Origin: Alphaproteobacteria bacterium
Lineage (GTDB): Bacteria > Pseudomonadota > Alphaproteobacteria > Sphingomonadales > Sphingomonadaceae
DNA: 5,174 bases
NCBI GenBank assembly: GCA_018828205.1
Contig: JAHJWA010000119.1
Coordinates: 1-5,174, forward strand
Reading direction: 5' to 3'
Positions 1-5,174 of this stretch are shown piece by piece. The translations under genes were made by a program, and so were the position numbers. Every line of letters begins with the position of its first letter. Position 1 is the first letter of the stretch. The notes under the pieces are model-generated. The model saw only the letters and a program-made list of their open reading frames with translations, searched no databases and was not told the origin of the DNA.

Positions 1-1
1 C

Positions 2-574
2 GCGGGTGAGTGGATGCTGCATGGCGAGGGGTTGCTGGAAAGCCATTCCACCGTCGTCGTCGCGGTTCCGGCCGAGCAGGCGGGGCCGCTGGTCGCGGGC
101 TTTTCGCCGCAGTTCGGCGATCGCGCCGAGCGGACGGTCTCGGAGCCCTGCTGGACGGTGATGGCCTGTTTCGCGCAGCCTCTGCCGCTGCCCGATACGC
201 TCGCCACGGGCGATTCCGTGGCTTGGGCGGCGCGTGACGGTGCCAAGCCGGGGCGCAGCGGCAGCGAGAGCTGGGTTCTTCAGGCGTCGCCGCGATGGAC
301 GCGAGATCGGCTCGACCAAGCTCCCGACGCAATTGCCGCAAAGCTGCTCGCGGCTTTCTTTACCGAGAATGCTGTCGCCCCGGTCGCGCGGACCTACGCA
401 GCCGCGCATCGCTGGCTCTATGCCAGAGCGCAACCGGTCGCGGGAGAGCCCGCGCTGTGGGATCCGTCCTTGCGGCTGGGGCTGGTGGGCGACTGGCTGC
501 TCGCGCCGCGGGTCGAAAGCGCGTGGGTTTCCGGGCGTGAACTGGCCGATCGCATGATTGCCCATTTGGGGTGA
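2..574 (+). CDS. Renalase-like NAD(P)/FAD-dependent amine oxidoreductase, 3' part only
   Basis: The frame is open from the window edge, so the start and the N-terminal FAD-binding GxGxxG motif lie outside; 190 residues are visible. The visible part matches the C-terminal half of bacterial renalase-like flavoproteins (COG3380 type). Residues 17-28 have a beta strand followed by the family's AVPAxQA signature. Residues 49-63 (EPCWTVMACFAQPLP) match the conserved PCW segment. The end carries the closing FAD-contact motif: GDWLLAPRVESAW at 163-175, then SG at 177-178 and a helix. In the family this GD...E.AW..SG block binds the flavin. The physiological substrate of bacterial members is mostly unknown, so no pathway is assigned. 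The protein is probably cytosolic, with no membrane segment in the visible part. An ATG at 14 is only an internal methionine, because homology continues upstream of it. The next gene follows after 70 bases on the same strand. Confidence 0.8.
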   Translation, partial: AGEWMLHGEGLLESHSTVVVAVPAEQAGPLVAGFSPQFGDRAERTVSEPCWTVMACFAQPLPLPDTLATGDSVAWAARDGAKPGRSGSESWVLQASPRWTRDRLDQAPDAIAAKLLAAFFTENAVAPVARTYAAAHRWLYARAQPVAGEPALWDPSLRLGLVGDWLLAPRVESAWVSGRELADRMIAHLG

Positions 575-609
575 CCCTGCACGCCAGCGCGACAATCCGC
601 CGCGGTTCA

Positions 610-638
610 TGGACCCGCAGGGGTCGCGTTCCTATATC
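610..638 (+). promoter_or_regulatory. Candidate promoter for the aspartic protease gene (possible leaderless start)
   Basis: TGGACC at 610-615 (4 of 6 to TTGACA) and TATATC at 633-638 (4 of 6 to TATAAT) are separated by exactly 17 bases. The -10-like box ends six bases before the ATG at 645, which would put the transcription start at or next to the A of that ATG. No Shine-Dalgarno sequence precedes 645 at normal spacing, which fits a leaderless transcript. The boxes are weak and could be chance, so this is an inference. Confidence 0.28.
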
Positions 639-644
639 GCGGTG

Positions 645-1319
645 ATGGACTTCGCTTCCGCTTTCGCCCCCGCCTTCGATGCGACCGCTGACATCGTGCG
701 CTCGATCCCGCGTTTCGAACTGCTGATAGCCGCCATCGTGGCGATGGTCGGTGGCTGGATCGGCGCGGTGATGGTGCATCGCCGGATGGCTGCGGGGCGC
801 GTGGTCCGCACGCTGAGCACGCTGATGCTGGGCGCGATCCTTATCACCGTGGTGCTGCAGCTGTCGCGCTTCGATTCGCGGATCGATCTGGCGGTGCCGC
901 AGCTCGGCCTGCCGGAGCAGGTGGTCGAGGGCGGCGAGACGCGGGTGCCGCTGTCGCCCGATGGCCATTACTGGCTCGAGGCGCGGCTCAACGGCGTGCC
1001 CGCCAATTTCCTGGTCGATACCGGCGCCACCGTGACCGCCGTCTCGCAGGAGGTGGCGGATCGTGCCGGTCTGGCTGCGCGTACCGGCGGCATCCCGGTG
1101 CGTATCACCACCGCCAATGGTGCGGTCAGCGCGCAGATATCCACCGCCGACACGCTCAGCTTCGGCAATGTCGAGGCGAGCGGAATCGATGTCGTGATCG
1201 CCCCCAATCTGGGCCGAACCAATGTGCTGGGCATGAACGTGCTGTCGCGGCTGTCGGGCTGGCGGGTGGAAGACCAGACGCTGATCCTCGTGCCCGCCGA
1301 GTCGGACATCAGCGAATAG
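645..1319 (+). CDS. Membrane-anchored retropepsin-like aspartic protease (clan AA, TIGR02281-like)
   Basis: This 224-residue protein has two predicted membrane helices near the N-terminus (about 25-45 and 54-73). The loop between them is strongly basic (HRR...GRVVR). By the positive-inside rule that loop is cytoplasmic, so the C-terminal enzyme domain should face the periplasm. The protease domain spans about 103-219. It has the catalytic motif LVDTGA at 123-128 (Asp125), a flap-like segment with TANG at 156-159, and the hydrophobic NVLGMNVL segment at 193-200 that closes the fold. With a single DTG motif it should act as a homodimer, as retropepsins do. Its natural substrate is unknown. The start is uncertain: ATG 645 puts the first helix at a normal distance, while ATG 609 adds 12 residues and TTG 558 overlaps the previous gene. 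None has a clear ribosome site. I chose 645 partly because of the promoter-like boxes just upstream. Confidence 0.85.
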   Translation: MDFASAFAPAFDATADIVRSIPRFELLIAAIVAMVGGWIGAVMVHRRMAAGRVVRTLSTLMLGAILITVVLQLSRFDSRIDLAVPQLGLPEQVVEGGETRVPLSPDGHYWLEARLNGVPANFLVDTGATVTAVSQEVADRAGLAARTGGIPVRITTANGAVSAQISTADTLSFGNVEASGIDVVIAPNLGRTNVLGMNVLSRLSGWRVEDQTLILVPAESDISE

Positions 1320-1377
1320 GTCGTGCTTGCCTAGACTGGACTTGTTGCCCGCCCTGCCTGCTGCCACGCTGCCGCGC

Positions 1378-2157
1378 ATGATTCGAGAACCCTTCGTCCC
1401 CACCCAGGGCATCCACAATTTCCGTGACTACGGCGGCTGGTCGGTTTCGGGCGGAGGGCATGTCCGCACCGGGCTGCTGTACCGCTCGGGCCAGCATGTC
1501 GGCGCCAGCGATGCCGATCTCGCCGCCATCGCCGAACTCGATATCCGCACCGTTATCGATCCGCGCGGAACTTCCGAGCGCGAGCGCAACCCCTGCCGCC
1601 GGGTCGAGGGCTTCGATGGCGAGGTGATCTTCTACGAGGGCGAAACCAGCTCCAGCCCGCCGCACATGGATGTGGATGCGGAAACGACGACCGCGCAATA
1701 CGCCCACCAGCGGATGATCGCGGTCTACACCCGCATGCCGCGCAATCCGGCGATGATCGACATGTTCGGGCGCTATTTCCGCGCGCTGGACGAGCGCGAG
1801 GGCGCCAGCCTGGTGCATTGCTTCGCGGGCAAGGACCGCACCGGGGTCGCGGCGATGCTGCTGCTCCATGCGCTGGGCGCCAGCGAGGAGGATCAGCTCG
1901 CCGAATTCCTGCGCACCAATGACGCACCCACGCTATCGGTGCTGCGCGAGCAGTCGATCCCCGGGATCGAGCAGCGGCTGGGCCGCAAGCTCGAGGAACC
2001 CGCGATCCGGGCGCTGCTCGAGGTTCACGAGGACTATCTGGCCACCTACCGCGACGAGGTCGCGCGCGAGCACGGTTCGCTCGACGCCTATCTGGAACGG
2101 GTCATAGGTGTGGACGAAGCGATGCGCGAGCGGCTTCACGCGCGGCTGGTGGCGTGA
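1378..2157 (+). CDS. Protein tyrosine/serine (or phosphoinositide) phosphatase, Y_phosphatase3 family
   Basis: This is a 259-residue protein of the bacterial tyrosine phosphatase family that includes MptpB and LipA (COG2365, PF13350). The N-terminus has the typical opening GIHNFRDYGG (11-20), then TGLLYRSG (31-38) and the TVIDPRG strand (58-64, usually DLR). The catalytic P-loop HCFAGKDRTG is at 147-156: Cys148 is the nucleophile, Arg154 binds phosphate, and the spacing is the required CX5R. The GKDRT form of the loop is shared with phosphoinositide-acting phosphatases, so the substrate could be protein phosphotyrosine or a lipid. The helical C-terminal part after 165 is also typical. There is no signal peptide or membrane segment, so it is predicted cytosolic. 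ATG 1378 was chosen because the family motif follows 10 residues later; an in-frame TTG at 1327 would add 17 residues with no support. No clear Shine-Dalgarno precedes it. The gap from the protease gene is 58 bases. Confidence 0.88.
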   Translation: MIREPFVPTQGIHNFRDYGGWSVSGGGHVRTGLLYRSGQHVGASDADLAAIAELDIRTVIDPRGTSERERNPCRRVEGFDGEVIFYEGETSSSPPHMDVDAETTTAQYAHQRMIAVYTRMPRNPAMIDMFGRYFRALDEREGASLVHCFAGKDRTGVAAMLLLHALGASEEDQLAEFLRTNDAPTLSVLREQSIPGIEQRLGRKLEEPAIRALLEVHEDYLATYRDEVAREHGSLDAYLERVIGVDEAMRERLHARLVA

Positions 2158-2182
2158 CAGCCGCGCATCCGCTCCCCATATA
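2154..2182 (+). promoter_or_regulatory. Candidate trxB promoter
   Basis: GTGACA at 2154-2159 matches TTGACA at five of six positions and overlaps the stop codon of the phosphatase gene. After 17 bases comes CATATA at 2177-2182; an alternative -10, TATAGC, lies at 2179-2184. This would give a leader of about 35-40 bases before the trxB ATG at 2227. The -35 is good and the -10 weak, as is common in alphaproteobacteria. Confidence 0.42.
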
Positions 2183-2226
2183 GCCGCTCCAAAGCCCTTC
2201 ACGAACACGATCCCGAGAGATTTCCC

Positions 2227-3231
2227 ATGGCCACCCATCGCACCAAACTGCTCATCATCGGCTCCGGCCCGGCGGGCTATTCCGCCGCGATCTACGGCGC
2301 GCGCGCGATGATGGAGCCGATCGTGGTGCAGGGGCTCCAGCCCGGCGGCCAGCTGACCATCACCACCGATGTCGAGAACTATCCCGGCTTCCGCGACGTG
2401 GTCCAGGGCCCCTGGCTGATGGAGGAGATGAAGGCGCAGGCCGAGCATGTCGGCACCAGGATGATGTGGGACACCATCGTCGAGGTCGATCTGGCGGGCG
2501 GCTCGCCCTTCCGCGCGGTGGGCGACAGCGGCGACGAATATATCGGCGACGCGCTGGTGATCGCCACCGGGGCGCAGGCCAAATGGCTGGGCGTGCCGGG
2601 CGAGCAGGAGCTGGGCGGCAAGGGCGTCTCGGCCTGCGCCACCTGCGACGGCTTCTTCTACCGCGGCAAGAAGGTCGCGGTGATCGGCGGCGGCAACACC
2701 GCGGTCGAGGAAGCGCTCTACCTCACCAACCATTCGGACGATGTGACGCTGGTCCACCGCCGCGATTCGCTGCGCGCCGAGAAGATCCTGCAGGAGCGGC
2801 TGCTGGGCCACCCCAAGATCTCGGTGCTGTGGAACAAGGCGGTCGACAGCTTCGCGGGCGATCCGCTCGCGGGCGGGCTGACCCATCTCAACCTGCGCGA
2901 CACCGTCGACGGAACGGCGAGCGAATTGAAGGTCGATGGCGCCTTCGTCGCGATCGGCCATTCGCCCGCCACCGAGCTGTTCAAGGGCAAGCTGCCGATG
3001 GACGAGGGCGGCTATCTGCTGGTCGAGGCGGGCACCCCCAAGACCCAGGTGCCGGGCGTCTTCGCCGCAGGCGACGTCACCGATCACGTCTATCGCCAGG
3101 CGGTCACCGCCGCGGGGATGGGCTGCATGGCCGCGCTCGATGCCGAGCGCTTCCTCGCCAATCTCGAGATCGACACCGACGGCCACGCGCATGCTCCGGC
3201 AGAGGCGGCGGAGCAGGAAGCGGCCGAATAG
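2227..3231 (+). CDS. trxB: Thioredoxin-disulfide reductase (NADPH)
   Basis: This cytosolic flavoenzyme passes electrons from NADPH through FAD and a redox-active disulfide to thioredoxin. All family landmarks are present in 334 residues. They are the FAD Rossmann motif GSGPAG (12-17), the QPGGQL segment (38-43), ATG at 113-115, and the redox-active CATC (Cys137, Cys140). Next come the NADPH Rossmann motif GGGNTA (154-159), the NADPH-phosphate motif HRRDSLRA (177-184), and the closing FAD motif GVFAAGD (277-283) followed by RQAVTAAG. This is the low-molecular-weight bacterial type. The C-terminus carries an Ala/Glu/His-rich tail of about 20 residues (315-334), longer than in the E. coli enzyme (about 320 residues). 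GAGAGA at 2215-2220 is a reasonable ribosome site, six bases before the ATG. The gene follows the phosphatase gene by 69 bases, with a candidate promoter in that gap. It runs head-on into a minus-strand gene with one base between the stop codons. Confidence 0.97.
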   Translation: MATHRTKLLIIGSGPAGYSAAIYGARAMMEPIVVQGLQPGGQLTITTDVENYPGFRDVVQGPWLMEEMKAQAEHVGTRMMWDTIVEVDLAGGSPFRAVGDSGDEYIGDALVIATGAQAKWLGVPGEQELGGKGVSACATCDGFFYRGKKVAVIGGGNTAVEEALYLTNHSDDVTLVHRRDSLRAEKILQERLLGHPKISVLWNKAVDSFAGDPLAGGLTHLNLRDTVDGTASELKVDGAFVAIGHSPATELFKGKLPMDEGGYLLVEAGTPKTQVPGVFAAGDVTDHVYRQAVTAAGMGCMAALDAERFLANLEIDTDGHAHAPAEAAEQEAAE

Positions 3232-3232
3232 C

Positions 3233-3673
3233 CTAGAGCAGCACCGGGATCGCCGCGTGGACGATCAGCGCCATCAGCGCGAGAGTCGAGAGGGCAAACA
3301 GCGCAAAGCGCACCGCGACCCGGTTGACCGTGGCCTGCCAGATCGAGTGGATGATCCTTAGGACCACGTAGATCCACGCGATCGTCGCATTGATCCCTTC
3401 GCCCTGGCCGATCAGCGCCAGCACCAGCGCCACCGCGTAGAACAGCGTCGGCTGCTCGTGCAGATGGTTGTAATTGTGCGCCTTCCACTGGACCCGCGGC
3501 GCGATGAGCTGCTCCAGTTTCGCGCCGGTCCAGCCGACGTCCGCGCCCGGCTCGGTCGGCTTGGGCAGGCTGTTGATCGCGGGAATGCGGGTCGCGTACA
3601 TCCACAGCCACATCACCATCGTCCATGCCAGCAGCACCACGACCGGTTTGAGAATGGCGACATCTTCCATCAT
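3233..3673 (-). CDS. MAPEG family integral membrane protein (downstream paralogue)
   Basis: This 146-residue protein has about four hydrophobic segments (roughly 8-28, 75-91, 95-112 and 120-144), typical of the MAPEG fold. MAPEG proteins are trimeric membrane enzymes, some glutathione-dependent; the bacterial members are mostly uncharacterised. The signature here is QWKAHNYNHLHEQPT at 62-76, between the first helix and the rest, where MAPEG enzymes keep conserved polar residues for thiol substrate binding. Later blocks are AWIYVVLRIIHS (99-110) and QATVN (113-117). It is a clear paralogue of the gene immediately upstream (3756-4208). About 50 of 85 aligned residues from QWK onward are identical by manual count. 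The start at 3673 gives MMEDV..., with a GGTGG-type purine stretch a few bases upstream. An ATG at 3697 adds eight polar residues without a ribosome site, and ATG 3670 is equally possible. The stop codon is one base from the trxB stop. Substrate unknown. Confidence 0.86.
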   Translation of the reverse strand: MMEDVAILKPVVVLLAWTMVMWLWMYATRIPAINSLPKPTEPGADVGWTGAKLEQLIAPRVQWKAHNYNHLHEQPTLFYAVALVLALIGQGEGINATIAWIYVVLRIIHSIWQATVNRVAVRFALFALSTLALMALIVHAAIPVLL

Positions 3674-3741
3674 GGCGCCACCGACGGGTCTGCGCATGTC
3701 GTCATGATTGCAGGTGGGGCGGAATCGATCATCGCACTCTC

Positions 3742-3747
3742 TGTCAA
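3742..3747 (-). promoter_or_regulatory. Perfect TTGACA, possible -35 of the downstream MAPEG gene
   Basis: Read on the minus strand, TTGACA begins nine bases after the stop codon of the upstream MAPEG gene and about 70 bases before the ATG of the downstream one. No good -10 sits at 16-18 bases; the nearest candidates (TCGATT, GATTCC) are too close or weak. The hexamer matches the one before the other MAPEG gene, so the second copy may be transcribed on its own, but this is only suggestive. Confidence 0.3.
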
Positions 3748-3755
3748 TTGGCCCA

Positions 3756-4208
3756 TCAGCTGGGCGCGAGACCCGGGTCGAACAGCAGCGTCGCCATCAC
3801 CGCGCGCACCGCCAGCACCAGCAGCGCGAAGGTGGAGAGCATGAAGAACAGGAAGCGGATCTTCACCACATTGACGGTCGCCTGATAGACCGAGTGGACG
3901 ATCCGCAGCGCGACATAGATCCAGGCCAGCGCCACATCCAGCGCGCCCGCGCCCATCACCGCCAGGATCAGCGCGGTGGCGTAGAAAATGGTCGGCTGCT
4001 CCATCAGATGCGCGTAATTATGCGCCTTCCACTGGATCTTGTCGGGGATCACGCCCTCGAGATTCTGGCCGCGGCCGCCGGGCTTGGCGTCTTTCAGCCC
4101 GCCGCCCAGCTTCTTCATCGCGGGCAGGCGGGTGAAGGCCATCCAGAACAGCATGACGAGCGACCAGAGCACCAGCACGGCGGCCGGTGCGAGCATTTGA
4201 GCCTGCAT
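3756..4208 (-). CDS. MAPEG family integral membrane protein (upstream paralogue)
   Basis: This 150-residue membrane protein has about four hydrophobic segments (roughly 7-25, 74-88, 90-106 and 116-142). The MAPEG signature IQWKAHNYAHLMEQPT is at 58-73, followed by AWIYVALRIVHS (95-106), QATVN (109-113) and FFMLST (121-126). MAPEG proteins (PF01124) include microsomal glutathione S-transferases and related trimeric enzymes. The biochemical role of this bacterial subfamily is not established, so no substrate is given. The linker at 34-57 is rich in Gly, Lys and Asp and is the part that differs most from the sister protein at 3233-3673. The start is well fixed: AGGGAG at 4217-4222 lies eight bases upstream of the ATG, and a promoter-like TTGACA is further upstream. 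Eighty-two bases separate it from the paralogue's start, consistent with a small two-gene unit. No signal peptide is seen apart from the first helix. Confidence 0.9.
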   Translation of the reverse strand: MQAQMLAPAAVLVLWSLVMLFWMAFTRLPAMKKLGGGLKDAKPGGRGQNLEGVIPDKIQWKAHNYAHLMEQPTIFYATALILAVMGAGALDVALAWIYVALRIVHSVYQATVNVVKIRFLFFMLSTFALLVLAVRAVMATLLFDPGLAPS

Positions 4209-4216
4209 TGAATATT

Positions 4217-4222
4217 CTCCCT
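4217..4222 (-). promoter_or_regulatory. Strong Shine-Dalgarno site of the upstream MAPEG gene
   Basis: AGGGAG on the minus strand lies eight bases before the ATG at 4208. It is the best ribosome site in the window and fixes the start of this gene. Most other genes here have weak sites or none. Confidence 0.8.
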
Positions 4223-4232
4223 GTTGCGCGCG

Positions 4233-4260
4233 AAACTAGGGCGAGGATGGCGATTGTCAA
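4233..4260 (-). promoter_or_regulatory. Candidate promoter of the MAPEG gene pair
   Basis: On the minus strand a perfect TTGACA (4255-4260) is followed after 16 bases by TAGTTT (4233-4238), which matches TATAAT at three positions. Transcription would start near 4226, giving a short leader that contains the ribosome site at 4217-4222. It lies in the 73-base gap after btaB, so the MAPEG genes need not rely on read-through from the bta operon. I see no terminator for btaB in that gap. Confidence 0.55.
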
Positions 4261-4281
4261 ACGCAAGCTGGCGCGGTGCGA

Positions 4282-4929
4282 TCAGCCTCTCGGGCGATGC
4301 AGGATTCCCGACTGGTAATAGGCGAAGGGCCCGTCCTCCCATTCGCAATCGAGCGCTTCGAGCGCGCAAACCCGCAGCGCGGCCTCGCGCATGAAGCCGC
4401 GCGGCTCGACATGGAATTTCGCCAGCCAGCCGCGCAGCGCCGCGGCGAGCGGGCGCGGCAATCCCTCCAGCGTCCCGAAATCGACCAGCTGCAGCGATCC
4501 GCCCGGTGCGACCAGCGCGGCCGCATGGCGCAGCGCGCGTTCCCAGTCCGGGATCATCGACAGCGAGTAGGACAGCACCACCCGGTCGAAGCGCCGCTGC
4601 CCGAGCGCGGTGGCTGCATCGAAATCGCGCGCATCGCCCTGCGCCAGTAGCGCCCGCGTACCGAGCCGGCCCGAGGCGGAGATCAGCATCTCGTTCGAGA
4701 TGTCGAGCCCGAACAGCCGCACCCCGGGCCATTTCCGGCCGATCCGGTCGAGATTGCGCCCGGTCCCGCAGGCGATCTCGAGCACGCTGTCGCCCGGCTC
4801 GCAGGCCAGCGCACCGATCAGCCGGTCGCGCCCGAACAGGTAATATTTGCGCGTCGCGTCGTAGATATGCCGCTGGCCGCGATAGATCGAATCCATCAGC
4901 GCGGCGTGGTCGCCGGTCGCGGCGCTCAC
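4282..4929 (-). CDS. btaB: S-adenosylmethionine-dependent methyltransferase BtaB (betaine lipid DGTS synthesis)
   Basis: BtaB trimethylates the amino group of diacylglyceryl-homoserine, made by BtaA, to give the betaine lipid DGTS at the inner membrane. The 215-residue protein is a class I Rossmann methyltransferase. SAM motif I is VLEIACGTGRN at 49-59, the acidic ribose-binding residue is in GLDIS (Asp76), an acidic QGDARDFD segment is at 97-104, and the post-motif strands RVVLSYSLSMIP (116-127) and APGGSLQLVDFG (141-152) follow. The N-terminus ALMDSIYRGQRHIYDATRKYYLFGRD (starting at residue 10) is, from memory, the characteristic BtaB opening and separates it from generic methyltransferases. 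The length agrees with the roughly 210 residues of known BtaB proteins. The GTG at 4929 is preferred because it overlaps the btaA stop by four bases (GTGA), indicating translational coupling. ATG 4896 is the alternative and would drop 11 residues. The ORF runs open to 5127, but that extension is read in a shadow frame of btaA. Confidence 0.85.
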   Translation of the reverse strand: MSAATGDHAALMDSIYRGQRHIYDATRKYYLFGRDRLIGALACEPGDSVLEIACGTGRNLDRIGRKWPGVRLFGLDISNEMLISASGRLGTRALLAQGDARDFDAATALGQRRFDRVVLSYSLSMIPDWERALRHAAALVAPGGSLQLVDFGTLEGLPRPLAAALRGWLAKFHVEPRGFMREAALRVCALEALDCEWEDGPFAYYQSGILHRPRG

Positions 4930-5174
4930 CCGGCGAACTCGTAGAGATGGACCCCGCCATAGATCGACGAGCGGTCGCGCCGCGTCAGATCGGCGGATGC
5001 CTCCTCGTGGTAGCGCCAGCGCGACAGCACCGCGGGGTCCAGCCGGCCCGGCAGCAGGCTGGGTTCGGCGGCGGTGCGAAACAGCACCCGCGCGCCGGGA
5101 CGGGCGGTGCGGGAGATCTGGTGCCACAGCGCATCGAGCTGTGCATCGTCCATCCAGTCCTGCGCATCGAGCAG
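4926..5174 (-). CDS. btaA: BtaA, S-adenosylmethionine:diacylglycerol 3-amino-3-carboxypropyltransferase, C-terminal end only
   Basis: Only the last 82 residues are inside the window; the rest of an expected protein of about 400 residues lies beyond the right edge. BtaA (DUF3419 family) transfers the 3-amino-3-carboxypropyl group of SAM to diacylglycerol, the first step of DGTS synthesis. The visible part matches the family's C-terminus: LLDAQDWMDD at the edge, then ISRTARPGARVLFRTAAEPS, a WRYHEEAS segment, and the closing DRSSIYGGVHLYEF. The frame is open to the window edge, so the ATG at 5153 is internal. The identification rests on this short stretch plus the BtaB-like gene overlapping its stop codon, and the two support each other. 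Any promoter or Pho box is upstream, outside the window. Confidence 0.82.
   Translation of the reverse strand: MLDAQDWMDDAQLDALWHQISRTARPGARVLFRTAAEPSLLPGRLDPAVLSRWRYHEEASADLTRRDRSSIYGGVHLYEFAG

Noticed and set aside
558..644. TTG 558 as the start of the protease gene, overlapping the oxidoreductase
   Set aside because: It would add 29 residues of non-hydrophobic sequence ahead of the first helix, with no ribosome site and no family support.
1332..1337. TAGACT as a -10 box for the phosphatase gene
   Set aside because: It matches TATAAT at four positions, but no acceptable -35 lies 15-19 bases upstream. The nearest candidate, CGGACA, is 23 bases away.
360..1418. 352-codon open frame on the minus strand opposite the oxidoreductase and protease genes
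   Set aside because: The composition is Arg/His/Gln-rich with no recognisable fold, and it is antisense to genes with intact catalytic motifs. It is a shadow frame.
1933..3192. 419-codon open frame on the minus strand, antisense to the phosphatase end and trxB
   Set aside because: Its product is His/Arg/Gly-rich low-complexity sequence without domain character, and it lies opposite two clearly identified genes. It is explained by the GC-rich third-position bias of the real genes.
2466..3236. 256-codon plus-strand frame inside trxB
   Set aside because: It is almost entirely Arg/Gly repeats, a frame-shifted reading of trxB.
3751..3765. GCCCA-5-TGGGC inverted repeat at the end of the upstream MAPEG gene, as a terminator
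   Set aside because: The stem is only five base pairs, overlaps the stop codon, and is not followed by a T-run on the minus strand.
4262..4284. Short CGCA...TGCG inverted repeat after btaB as a terminator
   Set aside because: A four-base stem with no T-run is no more than chance in sequence this GC-rich.
4930..5127. N-terminal extension of btaB up to an ATG at 5127
   Set aside because: The extra residues are Arg/Pro/Ala-rich and read in a different frame over the conserved end of btaA. The GTG at 4929 with a 4-base overlap explains the start better.

Overview
The window is GC-rich, densely coded DNA with very short intergenic gaps. Codon use, protein family variants and gene style suggest an alphaproteobacterium, most likely a member of the Sphingomonadales (Erythrobacter/Sphingomonas-like). 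This taxonomic call is an inference from protein flavour, not from a marker gene. I see no rRNA, tRNA, CRISPR array, insertion sequence or prophage gene, and no stretch over 300 bases without a gene.

Layout. Plus strand, left to right: the 3' part of a renalase-like FAD-dependent oxidoreductase (2-574); a two-helix membrane-anchored retropepsin-like aspartic protease (645-1319); a protein tyrosine/lipid phosphatase with an HCxxGKDRTG P-loop (1378-2157); and thioredoxin reductase trxB (2227-3231). Minus strand, right to left: the 3' end of btaA (4926-5174, running off the window); btaB (4282-4929), overlapping btaA by four bases; and two tandem paralogous MAPEG-family membrane proteins (3756-4208 and 3233-3673). 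The two strands converge at 3231/3233 with one base between the stop codons.

How the genes relate. btaA and btaB form a translationally coupled pair. Together they would make the phosphorus-free betaine lipid DGTS from diacylglycerol and S-adenosylmethionine. BtaA transfers the 3-amino-3-carboxypropyl group and BtaB trimethylates the amine. The MAPEG pair looks like a local gene duplication. The upstream copy has its own strong ribosome site and a perfect TTGACA -35, so it need not depend on the bta operon. trxB probably has its own promoter just inside the end of the phosphatase gene. The first three plus-strand genes are co-directional but share no obvious pathway.

Overall this is mostly conserved core-type sequence. 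The parts most worth a second look are the btaAB betaine-lipid pair, the tandem MAPEG duplication, a possible leaderless start for the protease gene, and the one-base convergence of trxB with a MAPEG gene. I do not see convincing evidence of a wholly undescribed system.
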